Source: Euryarchaeota archaeon UBA128
GTDB taxonomy: Archaea; Thermoplasmatota; Poseidoniia; Poseidoniales; Poseidoniaceae
Direction of reading: 5' to 3'
Assembly: GCA_002496955.1 (NCBI GenBank)
Contig: DALZ01000157.1
Location: forward strand, 1-12,875
Length of the DNA stretch: 12,875 bases
The translations under genes were made by a program, and so were the position numbers. Below are positions 1 through 8,130 of this stretch, in pieces; positions within the stretch are counted from its first letter, which is position 1, and every line of letters starts with the position of its first letter. The notes beneath the pieces were generated by a model. The model saw nothing but the letters and a program-made list of their open reading frames with translations, ran no database searches and was not told where the DNA came from.

Positions 1-624
1 TTGGCTAGTGACGGGGCAGTAACAAGCAAGTCTTCCACCGGGCTTGAGTAATTGAGCTAGCGAGTTTATTGCTTGGTCGTGGTTTGGCAGGTCCAAAACT
101 ATGCAATCTAATTCTATTACAACTTTTTTGATTTCATCCGCAACATTATCGATATCTCCAGAAATGTGGTGGTGCTCGGGAAATTCCGGAAGGCAGTTTT
201 CTGCTCTAGCGAGGTTTTCTAACCCAACCTCAGCGTGCTCATCTCTTGCTTCTACGGTAATTAGCATCCCACTATCACCTAAAACGCGAACTAGGTGCAG
301 CGATAGCCCACCACTTCCAAGACCAGCCTCCAATACTGTGTCCCCTGGGCCAATGCCTAACCGAGTAATGAAAACTCCAGCATCTTTTGCAGAAATTGTT
401 TGGGCTCTTCGCTTCATGCCACGGTAAAGCTCTGGTAAACGCGAGGGTAATGCGGTTAGAATCTTCTGCCCGATGGTTACTTTCTCACCAGATTCGATAG
501 TGCCGAGTACTTTTGCTGGATTAAAAACTCCAAGTCCTCTAATTTTCACGCTGTCGTCGATTAGTTCGACTAAATACACTTTGCCGCTGTCTTCTTCTAG
601 CGCAACCCAGCCGGTGGAACTCAT
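1..624 (-). CDS. trmI: tRNA (adenine-N1)-methyltransferase, TrmI family (C-terminus cut off by window edge)
   Basis: SAM-dependent enzyme of the TrmI/Trm61 family, which in archaea methylates N1 of adenines 57/58 in the tRNA T-loop. The reading frame is open from ATG at 624 to base 1, giving 208 residues with no stop, so the C-terminal part lies outside the window. Residues 1-70 look like the small N-terminal beta domain. The Rossmann methyltransferase core follows: KRRAQTISAKDAG at 71-83 (TrmI-type lead-in), SAM motif I VLEAGLGSGGLS at 97-108, acidic residue E125 in VEARDEH, and VLDLPN at 176-181, whose Asp178 aligns with the family's catalytic Asp region. PGGRLACYCPVTSQ ends the visible part and resembles the family's YxPxxxQ segment. 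A TATA-like AT stretch lies about 26 bases before the ATG. The gene is divergent from the surface-protein gene at 735. The family call is strong; the exact target adenine is inferred. Confidence 0.9.
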   Translation of the reverse strand, partial: MSSTGWVALEEDSGKVYLVELIDDSVKIRGLGVFNPAKVLGTIESGEKVTIGQKILTALPSRLPELYRGMKRRAQTISAKDAGVFITRLGIGPGDTVLEAGLGSGGLSLHLVRVLGDSGMLITVEARDEHAEVGLENLARAENCLPEFPEHHHISGDIDNVADEIKKVVIELDCIVLDLPNHDQAINSLAQLLKPGGRLACYCPVTSQ

Positions 625-646
625 CAACCATTCCTAAAAACACTGA

Positions 647-655
647 GATTTAATT
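647..655 (-). promoter_or_regulatory. TATA-like box for the tRNA methyltransferase gene
   Basis: On the minus strand this reads aattaaatc, centred about 26 bases upstream of the ATG at 624. That is the spacing expected for an archaeal TATA box serving a leaderless or nearly leaderless transcript. Only a weak AGGA stands between it and the start. The call rests on position and composition only. Confidence 0.4.
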
Positions 656-702
656 GCTACTAAGCAATCGTTGTATACAGCCATTTACACTTAAAATAGA
701 GG

Positions 703-712
703 GTTTGATATA
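703..712 (+). promoter_or_regulatory. TATA-like box for the large surface protein gene
   Basis: tttgatatac is centred about 27-28 bases before the chosen ATG at 735 and no Shine-Dalgarno precedes that ATG, which fits a leaderless mRNA. A second candidate, ttaaaata at 691-698, lies slightly upstream and would give a leader of roughly 13 bases. Position-based inference. Confidence 0.35.
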
Positions 713-734
713 CTGTCGTGACTGTGGATATAAC

Positions 735-3700
735 ATGAAGTTGTATAACAAGTCAATCTCTGTGCTAATTGTAACACTATTTATTGGTGGTGTTCTGGTA
801 GGAATGGTTGACAACAACTACGAAATTGAGCAACCAATTTTGGATGAGGTTGAGGTTGTAAAACCAGCAGTTTCACCTGGACACAATGTGTTTTTACAAT
901 ATATTTCATCAGATAATTGCTACTATTGCTACACTTCAGGAGGTGGGTCAGAATCTGCAGACAACCTCAAACAATCCAACCCAGATGAATTTGTCTACAT
1001 CACCTATCAATCTGCAAGTTTCTCAGTCACTAACGATGCACGTTCAGGCAACGTCGCACCGATTTTCGCTATGAACCATCTAGGTGAGTCGGGCGGGGCT
1101 CCGACCGGTTACCTAGGTGACTCTGATCCTGCCAGGGGTGGCTGTTATGGCAACCCGTGTAACGGTCAAGCATTTGACCCAGTCTTTGAACAAGGTGGAT
1201 ATATGGCTCCAACAATCAATGATTATCAAATCACCGTAACTCAGAGCATCAATGCTGCCAACAGCGCTAATGTTGACATAACAATCGAAGCGGCATACAT
1301 TGGCAGTGGCAGTGCCCCCTCGACAACCGTTCTGTATGCCGCAGTAACCGAGGAAAAGTGTGCATACACATACAATGATGGCAGTTATGGCCACAATTGC
1401 TGGCGCGCTTGGCTGCTCAACGGCAATTCATATGCAACCCAATCAGGCATAGTTGGTGGTGGAACTGGTTTTGCCACTATGAACCTAAACGCTGGGCCGC
1501 ACACAGAAACTTGGACAGTTCCGGCAAGTCTGGCAAGAGCCAGAGCAGGACAGGCAGGATTTGACAACATGTTATCCATCGGTGCAATATTCAGCGGTTG
1601 GTCCACTACATCGCACAACGAAGATGTCTTCGCAGTTTCAGACAGCTCAATGGGGCCAAAGATGGAATTAGCGGTAACTGATGTAACGGTGGATAACCCT
1701 CAATCTGCAGACGGTTACATCAGGGGAGATCAGGTTACTGTTACAGCAACGGCTGGGAATGTTGGAGGATTAAACTACAATGACGGTGGGAATCTAGAGA
1801 TAATTTACATGGATGGTAACAGTCCAGTCGTGGTTTCATCGAAGGCACTGCCTTCACTCAGTATCCAATCCACGACATCACACACTGCAACAGTTGACAC
1901 CACCAATCTGCCTGCCAATGCCTGGACAACCGCATTCGGAGCCAGACTCACTAACCTCGTTGGTGACCGTACCGCTAGCAACAATATATTGGTCGAGAAC
2001 TACAATCATGACCGTCCACCAACTGCCAAACAAGCAACGGTAAGTGGTGATAATGTAATACAACGGGGCTCTATTTTTACTGTAGTTGCTAAAGGTGGCG
2101 CAGATGACTATGTCGACACAATCCAAACCATGTCGTTTGAACTTGAAGTATCTCCAGCAAGTACTAATGCTTGGGATGGCAGTATAGATTCTGGCGGAAC
2201 GGTAATTGTGAACGAAGGTACCAACAATGAGGGCAGAGAATATACCATGACTCCAACTTTGACAATGCCATCGGGAATGTATGACTTGCGATCAAAAACA
2301 ATTGATAGTCGTGGCCAATCAAGCGACTGGCGGGTAACCCCCAACGCCTTCAGTCTAGCTAACGGAATCCCTCAAGTGACCGCGGAACCAGTTCCTACCG
2401 TTGTTTGTGATGTTGTTAGTGATGTTGACATGACTCCACATATTTCTGACCCAGAAACTCCGTTAGGTAATTTAATTATTGATTCAGATAGCCCATATTT
2501 CGTGTCATGGAACCCGCTGACTGCCTCAATAACTGTCGATTTTTCCTTCAATCCAAATCAGGGTTGTCCACTGGGTCAAAAAAGCATCCTTGTTACTGTT
2601 GACGATGGTGGCGATTACTCAAGTTCTGGCGGACTGCCATATGGAACGCTAAAATTCAATGTGATAGAAAATGGACAACCTAGATGGTTGGGGTTGCCAA
2701 CTCAGGCGATTGATGAAGAAGGGTCCAATTCGTATAGCACGTTGCGCTTGCAACCCTATGTGACCGATACCACGCCAGACGGGCAACCTAGTTCGGCGAA
2801 TTTGTTGACATTTGACATAGTGGGCGAATCTAATCCCGGTATTATCTCCTCACAAATAATCAACGGAGTACTTGGTTTTGAAACCATAGGTTCAGATTCA
2901 TCTGGTCAAACCACGCTCACTTTGAGAGCCTGCGATGAAGATTTGGAATGCTCCGATCAAACAGTCCTGATCAATATTAATCCAATCAATGATGAACCTG
3001 TTATCGACACTGCATCACTTGGTGATTTAAGACTCAAGGTTGGCGAAGAATCAATCATTGATTTGGATTCACTGGTCAGTGATGTTGATAATACGAATGA
3101 TGAGTTGACTGTGATAGTCACATCACCTAGCGAGGCTGGTGGTGCACAATACAACCGACAAACTGGCATGCTCAAGTTGAAATTTAATGAAATTGGTTTG
3201 AAAAATGTCAATCTAAAAGTTGTAGATGCATACTCTTCAAGTGAGTATACAATAGTAATCGAAGCCTATGATTCAGACCTATTTACCATCTCAAAAACAC
3301 AAAGTGAATCCAGTTTCATGGTTGTCGATGCGACTAACCTCTACATTGGAATGATTCCATATGTCAATTTCTATCTCACTGACGCCGCACCTTTGTTTAC
3401 TTCGATTGAGGTAACATGGCAAACTTGCAGTGGGGAGGGCGTATGCGATGGTGCTTGGATATACGATCTTGACATGACCCAATCAGCGCAGGGTTGGGAA
3501 ACAGAGATGAATATACCATTTGTTGGCGACCCAACTGGTCAGACCATGGCTAGAGGTAACGGATACAACTACGGTGATTACTTCTTGGTAAAAATGGAGG
3601 GCGTTGACAGTCTCAACAATAATTACAAGACACCAATGTCAGAAGCACCTAAGTGGACTATCACACAAAACCTACCGCCTGCCTCTGAAATGGCAGATGA

Positions 3701-4292
3701 TATGTTGGCCTCTCACATCGAGAATCTCAACAACAAGATTGAGCAGCTAGAAGAACAAATTGCAAGCAGTCAAGATGAAGACAACTCGGCCCTTGAACAG
3801 GAGTTAGTTGATACGATGTTTGAATTGGAATTAGCATGTATGGACTCAAGGGCAGTCTGTGTTACTGAGGAAACTTCTGGCACCGTTTTTGATTCGACCA
3901 ACACAGGTGCAAATACTGTGGTCATTGCCGGTGTAGTGATAGCGATAATCATTGTTGCACTACTTGGTGGTATGTTCCTAATGCGAGGCAGAGGGTATGA
4001 AGAAGTCAAAGGCTTCCAGTGGGCAGATACAACATTACCAGCAAGGGATGCCGTGGCCAACTCAATGTATGGCGGGACACAGCAAATATTCCAGCAACCG
4101 ATACAGACCTCATACTACACAAATCAACACCAACCCGTTTATTCAAATCAATATACACAACCTGCACCGCCACAAAATATACCACAGCCTGCTGCGCACA
4201 GAGGGCCTCCATTACCACCCGGTGGTTTACCTGCTGGATGGTCTATGGCTCAGTGGGAATATTACGGACAACAATACCTCGATAGGCAATAG
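735..4292 (+). CDS. large exported surface protein: Omp28/thioredoxin-like N-terminus, Ig/cadherin-like repeats, C-terminal membrane anchor and Pro/Gln-rich tail
   Basis: 1185 residues. I start at ATG 735, not the in-frame TTG at 654, because 735 begins a clean signal sequence (MKLYNKS, then a hydrophobic run to about residue 24) and has a TATA-like box 28 bases upstream. Residues about 50-130 resemble the thioredoxin-like part of Omp28-related proteins, with C62-Y-Y-C65 and a GAPTGYLGD loop (Pro123) in the place of the cis-Pro loop. Next come several beta-rich extracellular modules, including a CARDB-like stretch near 310-420 and cadherin/Ig-like segments near 640-850 (NGQP, INDEPV, SDVDN motifs). 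Residues about 992-1036 are a predicted coiled coil (ENLNNKIEQLEEQI). A membrane segment at about 1061-1082 is followed by RGRG and a roughly 100-residue cytoplasmic tail rich in Gln, Pro and Tyr, ending in GLPAGWSMAQWEYYGQQYL. The likely topology is outside-facing with the tail inside. Function is unknown; a disulfide or adhesion role is only a guess. lonB starts 51 bases downstream. Confidence 0.85.
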   Translation: MKLYNKSISVLIVTLFIGGVLVGMVDNNYEIEQPILDEVEVVKPAVSPGHNVFLQYISSDNCYYCYTSGGGSESADNLKQSNPDEFVYITYQSASFSVTNDARSGNVAPIFAMNHLGESGGAPTGYLGDSDPARGGCYGNPCNGQAFDPVFEQGGYMAPTINDYQITVTQSINAANSANVDITIEAAYIGSGSAPSTTVLYAAVTEEKCAYTYNDGSYGHNCWRAWLLNGNSYATQSGIVGGGTGFATMNLNAGPHTETWTVPASLARARAGQAGFDNMLSIGAIFSGWSTTSHNEDVFAVSDSSMGPKMELAVTDVTVDNPQSADGYIRGDQVTVTATAGNVGGLNYNDGGNLEIIYMDGNSPVVVSSKALPSLSIQSTTSHTATVDTTNLPANAWTTAFGARLTNLVGDRTASNNILVENYNHDRPPTAKQATVSGDNVIQRGSIFTVVAKGGADDYVDTIQTMSFELEVSPASTNAWDGSIDSGGTVIVNEGTNNEGREYTMTPTLTMPSGMYDLRSKTIDSRGQSSDWRVTPNAFSLANGIPQVTAEPVPTVVCDVVSDVDMTPHISDPETPLGNLIIDSDSPYFVSWNPLTASITVDFSFNPNQGCPLGQKSILVTVDDGGDYSSSGGLPYGTLKFNVIENGQPRWLGLPTQAIDEEGSNSYSTLRLQPYVTDTTPDGQPSSANLLTFDIVGESNPGIISSQIINGVLGFETIGSDSSGQTTLTLRACDEDLECSDQTVLININPINDEPVIDTASLGDLRLKVGEESIIDLDSLVSDVDNTNDELTVIVTSPSEAGGAQYNRQTGMLKLKFNEIGLKNVNLKVVDAYSSSEYTIVIEAYDSDLFTISKTQSESSFMVVDATNLYIGMIPYVNFYLTDAAPLFTSIEVTWQTCSGEGVCDGAWIYDLDMTQSAQGWETEMNIPFVGDPTGQTMARGNGYNYGDYFLVKMEGVDSLNNNYKTPMSEAPKWTITQNLPPASEMADDMLASHIENLNNKIEQLEEQIASSQDEDNSALEQELVDTMFELELACMDSRAVCVTEETSGTVFDSTNTGANTVVIAGVVIAIIIVALLGGMFLMRGRGYEEVKGFQWADTTLPARDAVANSMYGGTQQIFQQPIQTSYYTNQHQPVYSNQYTQPAPPQNIPQPAAHRGPPLPPGGLPAGWSMAQWEYYGQQYLDRQ

Positions 4293-4313
4293 AAATCAGT
4301 GATTATTGTATTG

Positions 4314-4322
4314 AAAAATATT
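4314..4322 (+). promoter_or_regulatory. TATA-like box for lonB
   Basis: The A/T run aaaaatatt is centred about 26 bases upstream of GTG 4344. It would place transcription start at or just before that codon. It suggests lonB has its own promoter in the 51-base gap rather than relying only on read-through from the surface-protein gene. Confidence 0.4.
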
Positions 4323-4343
4323 CTAAACCCCTAAAGGGGAGAA
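4321..4343 (+). repeat. inverted repeat in the lonB start region
   Basis: CCCCT (4328-4332) and AGGGG (4335-4339) are perfect inverted arms with a 2-base spacer. Outer TTCT (4321-4324) and AGAA (4340-4343) also pair, leaving an unpaired AAA on the left side. The element lies between the TATA-like box and the first possible start codon, where an operator would act. It could also be a short transcript hairpin ending the upstream gene, but no T-tract follows. Confidence 0.5.
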
Positions 4344-6383
4344 GTGCGAGGGTATAATGTGACGGGTGACGAAGTAGAGACTCCAGATACCTCGGACGAT
4401 GAGGTTACTGTTTGGGCACCAGAGCCGACAGGCAGTGATGAAATAGTCAGTGAAGGTGTTGAAACTTGGATAAATTCCGTAGAGTTTGAATCTACAGAGG
4501 ATGTTCCAATTCCAGAAACACTGGTCGACCAAGTAATAGGCCAAGAAACTGGGTCCGTTGTCATCCGAAAAGCCGCCGAACAAAGGCGCCACATGCTAAT
4601 GATTGGCGACCCAGGAACTGGCAAATCGATGCTCGCAAAATCCATGACAGAACTCCTTCCAAGAGATGTCCTAGAGGATGTTCTTGTTTACCCGAACGAA
4701 GATGATGAAAATGAACCGAGAGTTAGATGTGTCCCCGCTTCTCGTGGCGAGCGAATAGTGAAATTGCAGCGCGAAGCCATTAGACAACAAAGAGAGCGTT
4801 CGCAGAAGATGTTGCTGATCGCTTTTGCAGCAATCGGTTTCCTGCTAATTATTGCTACCCTACAAACAGGAGATATAATCACGCTATTGTTTGGCGGATT
4901 TTTACTCATGTTCGGCTACATGTTCATCAGAGGACGACTTGGAGCATCTGATGAAAGCAGAATTCCTAAGTTGCTTGTAAAGCATGATGCGGCAGAAATG
5001 CCACCGTTTGTTGACGCGACCGCAACACTTTCTGGCTCACTGTTAGGAGATGTAAGACACGATCCGTTCCAGTCTGGCGGTATGGAGACTCCAGCTCACG
5101 ACAGAGTTGAACCAGGTGCCATTCACCGGGCCCATAAAGGAGTTCTATACATCGACGAAGTCAATCTGCTTCGTTTAGAAGAACAACAAGCTCTGCTTAC
5201 CGCAATGCAAGAGCGAGCTTTCCCCATATCCGGAAGGTCTGAAAGATCTTCTGGAGCGCTAACCAAGACAGAACCAGTTCCCTGTGACTTTATCCTCATT
5301 GCTGCAGGCAATCTAGACGCTATCCAAGGTATGCATCCAGCACTGCGAAGTAGAATTAGAGGTTACGGATATGAGGTATATGTCAATTCTGACATGCCAG
5401 ACACTTCCAGAAACCGACGCCGATTGATAAGATTTATCGCGCAGGAAGTAACCAGAGATCTTGGAACAAATAGAGAGATACCTCACTTCGAAAAGTCGGC
5501 AGTGGCATTAATTTTGCGAGAAGCACAGAGACGTGCTGGTCGACGAGGGAAACTATCCTTGCGTCTAAGAGAATTGGGCGGACTGATCAGGATTGCTGGC
5601 GATTTAGCGAGTGAAGATGGCTCCAAATACACTACTGCTGCACATGTCTTGGGTGCCAGAAACATCGCCAAGCCATTAGAGCAACAGGTTGCGGACCGAA
5701 TGATTGAGCGTCGCAGAGATTATTCACTATTGGTTAATTCCGGCGAAAGGGTTGGCCGAGTAAACGGACTTGCAGTTCTCGGTGCTAACTCAGGCTTGTC
5801 TGATTTCAGCGGAATCATGCTTCCAGTAGAAGCACTAGTAACCCCATCGCAGGGTGGTGGTGGTAAGATACACGCAACAGGCGGCCTTTCTGATTTGGCT
5901 AAGGAAAGCGTGACAAATGTTAGTGCAGTGATAAAGAAGCTAACTGGTAAAGATATCTCGGATTATGATATCCACATACAATTCGTTGACACTCATGGAG
6001 TTGATGGCGACTCTGCGTCTATCACCATTGCAACGGCGGTAATTTCTGCGCTGGAGGAAATTCCTATACGTCAAGATTTAGCGATGACCGGTTCTCTCTC
6101 GGTAAGAGGGGAAGTATTGCCAATTGGCGGCGTTACCGCAAAAATTGAGGCGGCAGCATTCTCCGGTATCAAGACTGTTGTTGTTCCAAGAGCCAATATG
6201 CAAGATGTCTTAATCGACGATAAGTATGTTGGCAAAATCGAAGTTATTGCAGTGGACTCGCTCGATGAAGTTATGGAACAGGCACTAATCAAACACGACC
6301 AGAAAGCAGGCCTTGTTGAAAGACTTGGCAATGTTATTGACAGACTCACTCCGGAAGTAACAAAAAAATCCCCTTCGGCCTAA
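4344..6383 (+). CDS. lonB: archaeal membrane-anchored ATP-dependent protease LonB
   Basis: 679 residues, the usual size for archaeal LonB, which degrades misfolded and regulatory proteins at the inner face of the membrane as an AAA+ hexamer. Walker A GDPGTGKS is at 88-95. Two transmembrane segments (about 156-171 and 179-196) are inserted within the AAA domain between Walker A and Walker B, the hallmark of LonB. Walker [11 protein letters not shown] is at 267-276, sensor-1 AAGNLD at 320-325, and ALRSRIRG at 333-340 carries the arginine-finger region. The Lon protease domain fills about 470-655 with the Ser-Lys dyad: Ser557 in VDGDSAS and Lys600 in [10 protein letters not shown]. There is no bacterial Lon N-terminal substrate domain; instead there is an acidic N-terminus of about 50 residues. 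The start is uncertain: GTG 4344 suits leaderless initiation from the TATA-like box, while in-frame GTG 4359 has GAGGG six bases before it and would give 674 residues. Confidence 0.97.
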   Translation: MRGYNVTGDEVETPDTSDDEVTVWAPEPTGSDEIVSEGVETWINSVEFESTEDVPIPETLVDQVIGQETGSVVIRKAAEQRRHMLMIGDPGTGKSMLAKSMTELLPRDVLEDVLVYPNEDDENEPRVRCVPASRGERIVKLQREAIRQQRERSQKMLLIAFAAIGFLLIIATLQTGDIITLLFGGFLLMFGYMFIRGRLGASDESRIPKLLVKHDAAEMPPFVDATATLSGSLLGDVRHDPFQSGGMETPAHDRVEPGAIHRAHKGVLYIDEVNLLRLEEQQALLTAMQERAFPISGRSERSSGALTKTEPVPCDFILIAAGNLDAIQGMHPALRSRIRGYGYEVYVNSDMPDTSRNRRRLIRFIAQEVTRDLGTNREIPHFEKSAVALILREAQRRAGRRGKLSLRLRELGGLIRIAGDLASEDGSKYTTAAHVLGARNIAKPLEQQVADRMIERRRDYSLLVNSGERVGRVNGLAVLGANSGLSDFSGIMLPVEALVTPSQGGGGKIHATGGLSDLAKESVTNVSAVIKKLTGKDISDYDIHIQFVDTHGVDGDSASITIATAVISALEEIPIRQDLAMTGSLSVRGEVLPIGGVTAKIEAAAFSGIKTVVVPRANMQDVLIDDKYVGKIEVIAVDSLDEVMEQALIKHDQKAGLVERLGNVIDRLTPEVTKKSPSA

Positions 6384-6402
6384 ATCAACCAAATTGATTT
6401 AG
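6380..6402 (+). terminator. inverted repeat overlapping the lonB stop codon, possible 3' hairpin
   Basis: CTAAATCAA (6380-6388) and TTGATTTAG (6394-6402) are perfect 9-base inverted arms around a 5-base loop; after one mismatch two further pairs (GG 6377-6378 with CC 6404-6405) extend the stem. The left arm contains the TAA stop of lonB. No T-tract follows, so this is not a typical archaeal intrinsic terminator. It could stabilise the mRNA 3' end or be an operator for the transporter 40 bases downstream. Confidence 0.4.
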
Positions 6403-6444
6403 ACCACGCGCTGGTTACAAAAACATCCACATGGTGGCGCAACT

Positions 6445-7788
6445 ATGACTGACAACAAGTCCACTATTGCGGATATTTCTGCAGGTAGAGGGGCGCTTGT
6501 TGTATTGTTTATGGCCACCATGATTGACATGATTGGTTTTGGGATTGTTATTCCATTTTTGACATATCTGGTTGAAGATTTAGCTGCAGATCAGGGCATT
6601 AAGCAGGTCGGTCTTTGGGTTGGACTTTTGATGACCTCATATTCTGCGGCACAGTTTTTGTTTTCGCCATTTTGGGGCTCTGTGTCTGATAAAATAGGCC
6701 GTAGACCGGTATTGATGATTGGGCTGGTGGGAAATACAGTCTTTTTTACCATGTTTGGCTTAGCAAACACACTACTGATTGCACTGGCTGCTAGATTTAT
6801 GGCTGGTGTGTTCAACGGCAACCTTGCAGTTGCTAGAGCATATATCGGTGATGTTAGTACTCCCAGTCAACTCACCACCAGAATGGGCCTTATTGGAGCA
6901 GCCTTCGGTTTGGGATTCACTATTGGACCATTTATTGGTGGTGAGTTGTCAAACCCTGCAGAGCGTTGGGATATTTTTGTTAACACAGTTTTTGAGACAT
7001 ACCCATACTTGTTACCTTGCATTGCTGCAGGTGGCTTATCCTTGGTGTCATTAATCTATGCGTATTTCTATCTACCAGAATCACTGCCAAAATCCGAGCG
7101 CTCCAAGGGTGACAGTATTAGTTGGTTAACGCGCATAAATAATTCATTCAAGCAATCTTATTCCATGCTTAATAGAGGAATTATTTCCACAATCATCTGG
7201 GCAACCATGCTGTTTATTTTTGGATTTACTATCATGCATGCAGTTTTCATCTTGTATACTGGTATGCCGGTAACTGATGGTGGATTGGGTTACAATGAGG
7301 CACAAAATGGTAGAATATTTGCCGTCATCGGCATATCAGGGATTCTTACCCAGGCATTTCTGATGGGTCCATTGTCAAGATATTTTGGACCAGCGAGATT
7401 ACTCACCTTGTCATGCTTGCTTACTGGAACCGGACTTGTATTAATTCCTTACACACAGGAGGAGTATGCGCTTATTCAACTGGTAATATGTGCTATCATT
7501 ATATCAATAGGTAGTGGGGTATTTCAACCAGCATCATCAACTATATTGACCATATTTGCTAAACGTGACGGATTGAATTTAGGTATTGTAATGGGTGCAC
7601 AAGAGTCAGTTAGCTCATTCGCCCGTATATTGGGACCTTTGACAGGTGGGGTAGTTTGGACTTATACAGTATCAAGAGATTGGCCTTTCGACTACCACAC
7701 AGCATTTCACTTGTGTGGTGTGATGATGTTGCTATCAGCAGCGCTATCTCTCAAGGTTCAATCCTATGCTAAAGAAACGACTGTATAA
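6445..7788 (+). CDS. MFS transporter, drug:H+ antiporter (TetA/DHA1-like) type
   Basis: 447 residues with about 12 hydrophobic segments, the standard MFS size. Motif A, GSVSDKIGRRP at 78-88, lies between TM2 and TM3. RFMAGVFNGNLAVARAYIGD at about 117-136 covers TM4. Antiporter motif C is seen as GLGFTIGPFIGG at 155-166 in TM5, which points to the proton-coupled drug/metabolite exporter branch. A hydrophilic loop around 215-245 separates the two halves. The substrate cannot be told from sequence. The gene follows lonB by 61 bases on the same strand. A five-codon ORF (ATG 6431 to TGA 6448) overlaps the start as ATGA, so the two could be translationally coupled; I find no convincing Shine-Dalgarno. 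The stop codon directly abuts the stop of the converging UPF0147 gene. Confidence 0.9.
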   Translation: MTDNKSTIADISAGRGALVVLFMATMIDMIGFGIVIPFLTYLVEDLAADQGIKQVGLWVGLLMTSYSAAQFLFSPFWGSVSDKIGRRPVLMIGLVGNTVFFTMFGLANTLLIALAARFMAGVFNGNLAVARAYIGDVSTPSQLTTRMGLIGAAFGLGFTIGPFIGGELSNPAERWDIFVNTVFETYPYLLPCIAAGGLSLVSLIYAYFYLPESLPKSERSKGDSISWLTRINNSFKQSYSMLNRGIISTIIWATMLFIFGFTIMHAVFILYTGMPVTDGGLGYNEAQNGRIFAVIGISGILTQAFLMGPLSRYFGPARLLTLSCLLTGTGLVLIPYTQEEYALIQLVICAIIISIGSGVFQPASSTILTIFAKRDGLNLGIVMGAQESVSSFARILGPLTGGVVWTYTVSRDWPFDYHTAFHLCGVMMLLSAALSLKVQSYAKETTV

Positions 7789-8055
7789 TCACAAAACTTC
7801 AGTGAGAATTTTCTCGAGTTCTGTATTTATCATCAAGATAAGGGTGCCAAATTCGGGGGGAATGTTTGGGTCCTCATACAATTCTTCTAGCTTTGATTGG
7901 CTCATAGCAATTCTTACATCTAGTTTTTTTGACTTGTTAAGAAGCCACTGATCGCATGCTTCTTTCGCTTGCCGGCGAATGTTTCTGGGCACTTTAGGAT
8001 CGTCAATTTGATTAATGACTGTGGCTACTTGTTGCAGTCTAGTTTCAATGTCCAC
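7789..8055 (-). CDS. UPF0147 family protein
   Basis: Small archaeal helical protein of the uncharacterised UPF0147 family, recognised from VATVINQIDDPKVPRNIRR, KLDVRIAMSQSKLEELYEDPNIPP and the C-terminal LILMINTELEKIL. I place the start at GTG 8055, giving 88 residues, close to the roughly 90 usual for the family. On the minus strand a perfect GGAGG (8067-8063) precedes this GTG by 7 bases. In-frame upstream codons at 8121 (GTG) and 8112 (ATG) would add 19-22 residues with no family similarity that I recognise, and would put the start within 10-20 bases of the divergent gene. Function is unknown; the near-universal archaeal distribution suggests a basic cellular role. It converges with the MFS gene with no gap. 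Confidence 0.88.
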   Translation of the reverse strand: MDIETRLQQVATVINQIDDPKVPRNIRRQAKEACDQWLLNKSKKLDVRIAMSQSKLEELYEDPNIPPEFGTLILMINTELEKILTEVL

Positions 8056-8062
8056 GTGTATT

Positions 8063-8067
8063 CCTCC
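8063..8067 (-). promoter_or_regulatory. Shine-Dalgarno that decides the UPF0147 start
   Basis: GGAGG on the minus strand, 7 bases before GTG 8055. It lies inside what would be coding sequence if the upstream starts at 8112 or 8121 were used, so it is the main sequence argument for the shorter protein. Confidence 0.75.
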
Positions 8068-8101
8068 AATGCTGGCAAAGTTAACCACCAAGTAGGCCGG
8101 C

Positions 8102-8107
8102 TTTAAA
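8102..8107. promoter_or_regulatory. palindromic TATA box, possibly shared by two divergent genes
   Basis: TTTAAA is its own reverse complement. Its centre is about 26 bases before ATG 8131, fitting a leaderless prepilin peptidase mRNA. In the other direction a start 26 bases away falls near 8078, giving UPF0147 a leader of about 23 bases that contains its GGAGG. One box could therefore serve both genes. Geometry only; BRE elements were not resolved. Confidence 0.45.
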
Positions 8108-8130
8108 TTCATTGTCGACACGCGCTTGTC

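Noticed and set aside
101..427. Plus-strand open frame of 108 codons
   Set aside because: It lies fully antisense to the well-supported tRNA methyltransferase frame (1-624, minus) and shows no protein-like motif.
654..734. TTG-started N-terminal extension of the surface protein
   Set aside because: It adds 27 residues before a clean signal sequence, has no Shine-Dalgarno and would run through the predicted promoter.
3770..4302. Several overlapping open frames on both strands
   Set aside because: All are out-of-frame shadows of the surface protein's coiled coil, anchor and Gln/Pro-rich tail, caused by its repetitive codon use.
4344..6383. Possible bacterial-type Lon acquired by transfer
   Set aside because: It lacks the bacterial Lon N-terminal domain and has two TM segments inside the AAA domain, as in archaeal LonB; its base composition matches its neighbours.
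8056..8121. Longer N-terminus for UPF0147 from GTG 8121 or ATG 8112
   Set aside because: A perfect GGAGG lies inside this stretch in position for GTG 8055, the family length fits 88 residues, and the long form would leave almost no space for the divergent promoter.
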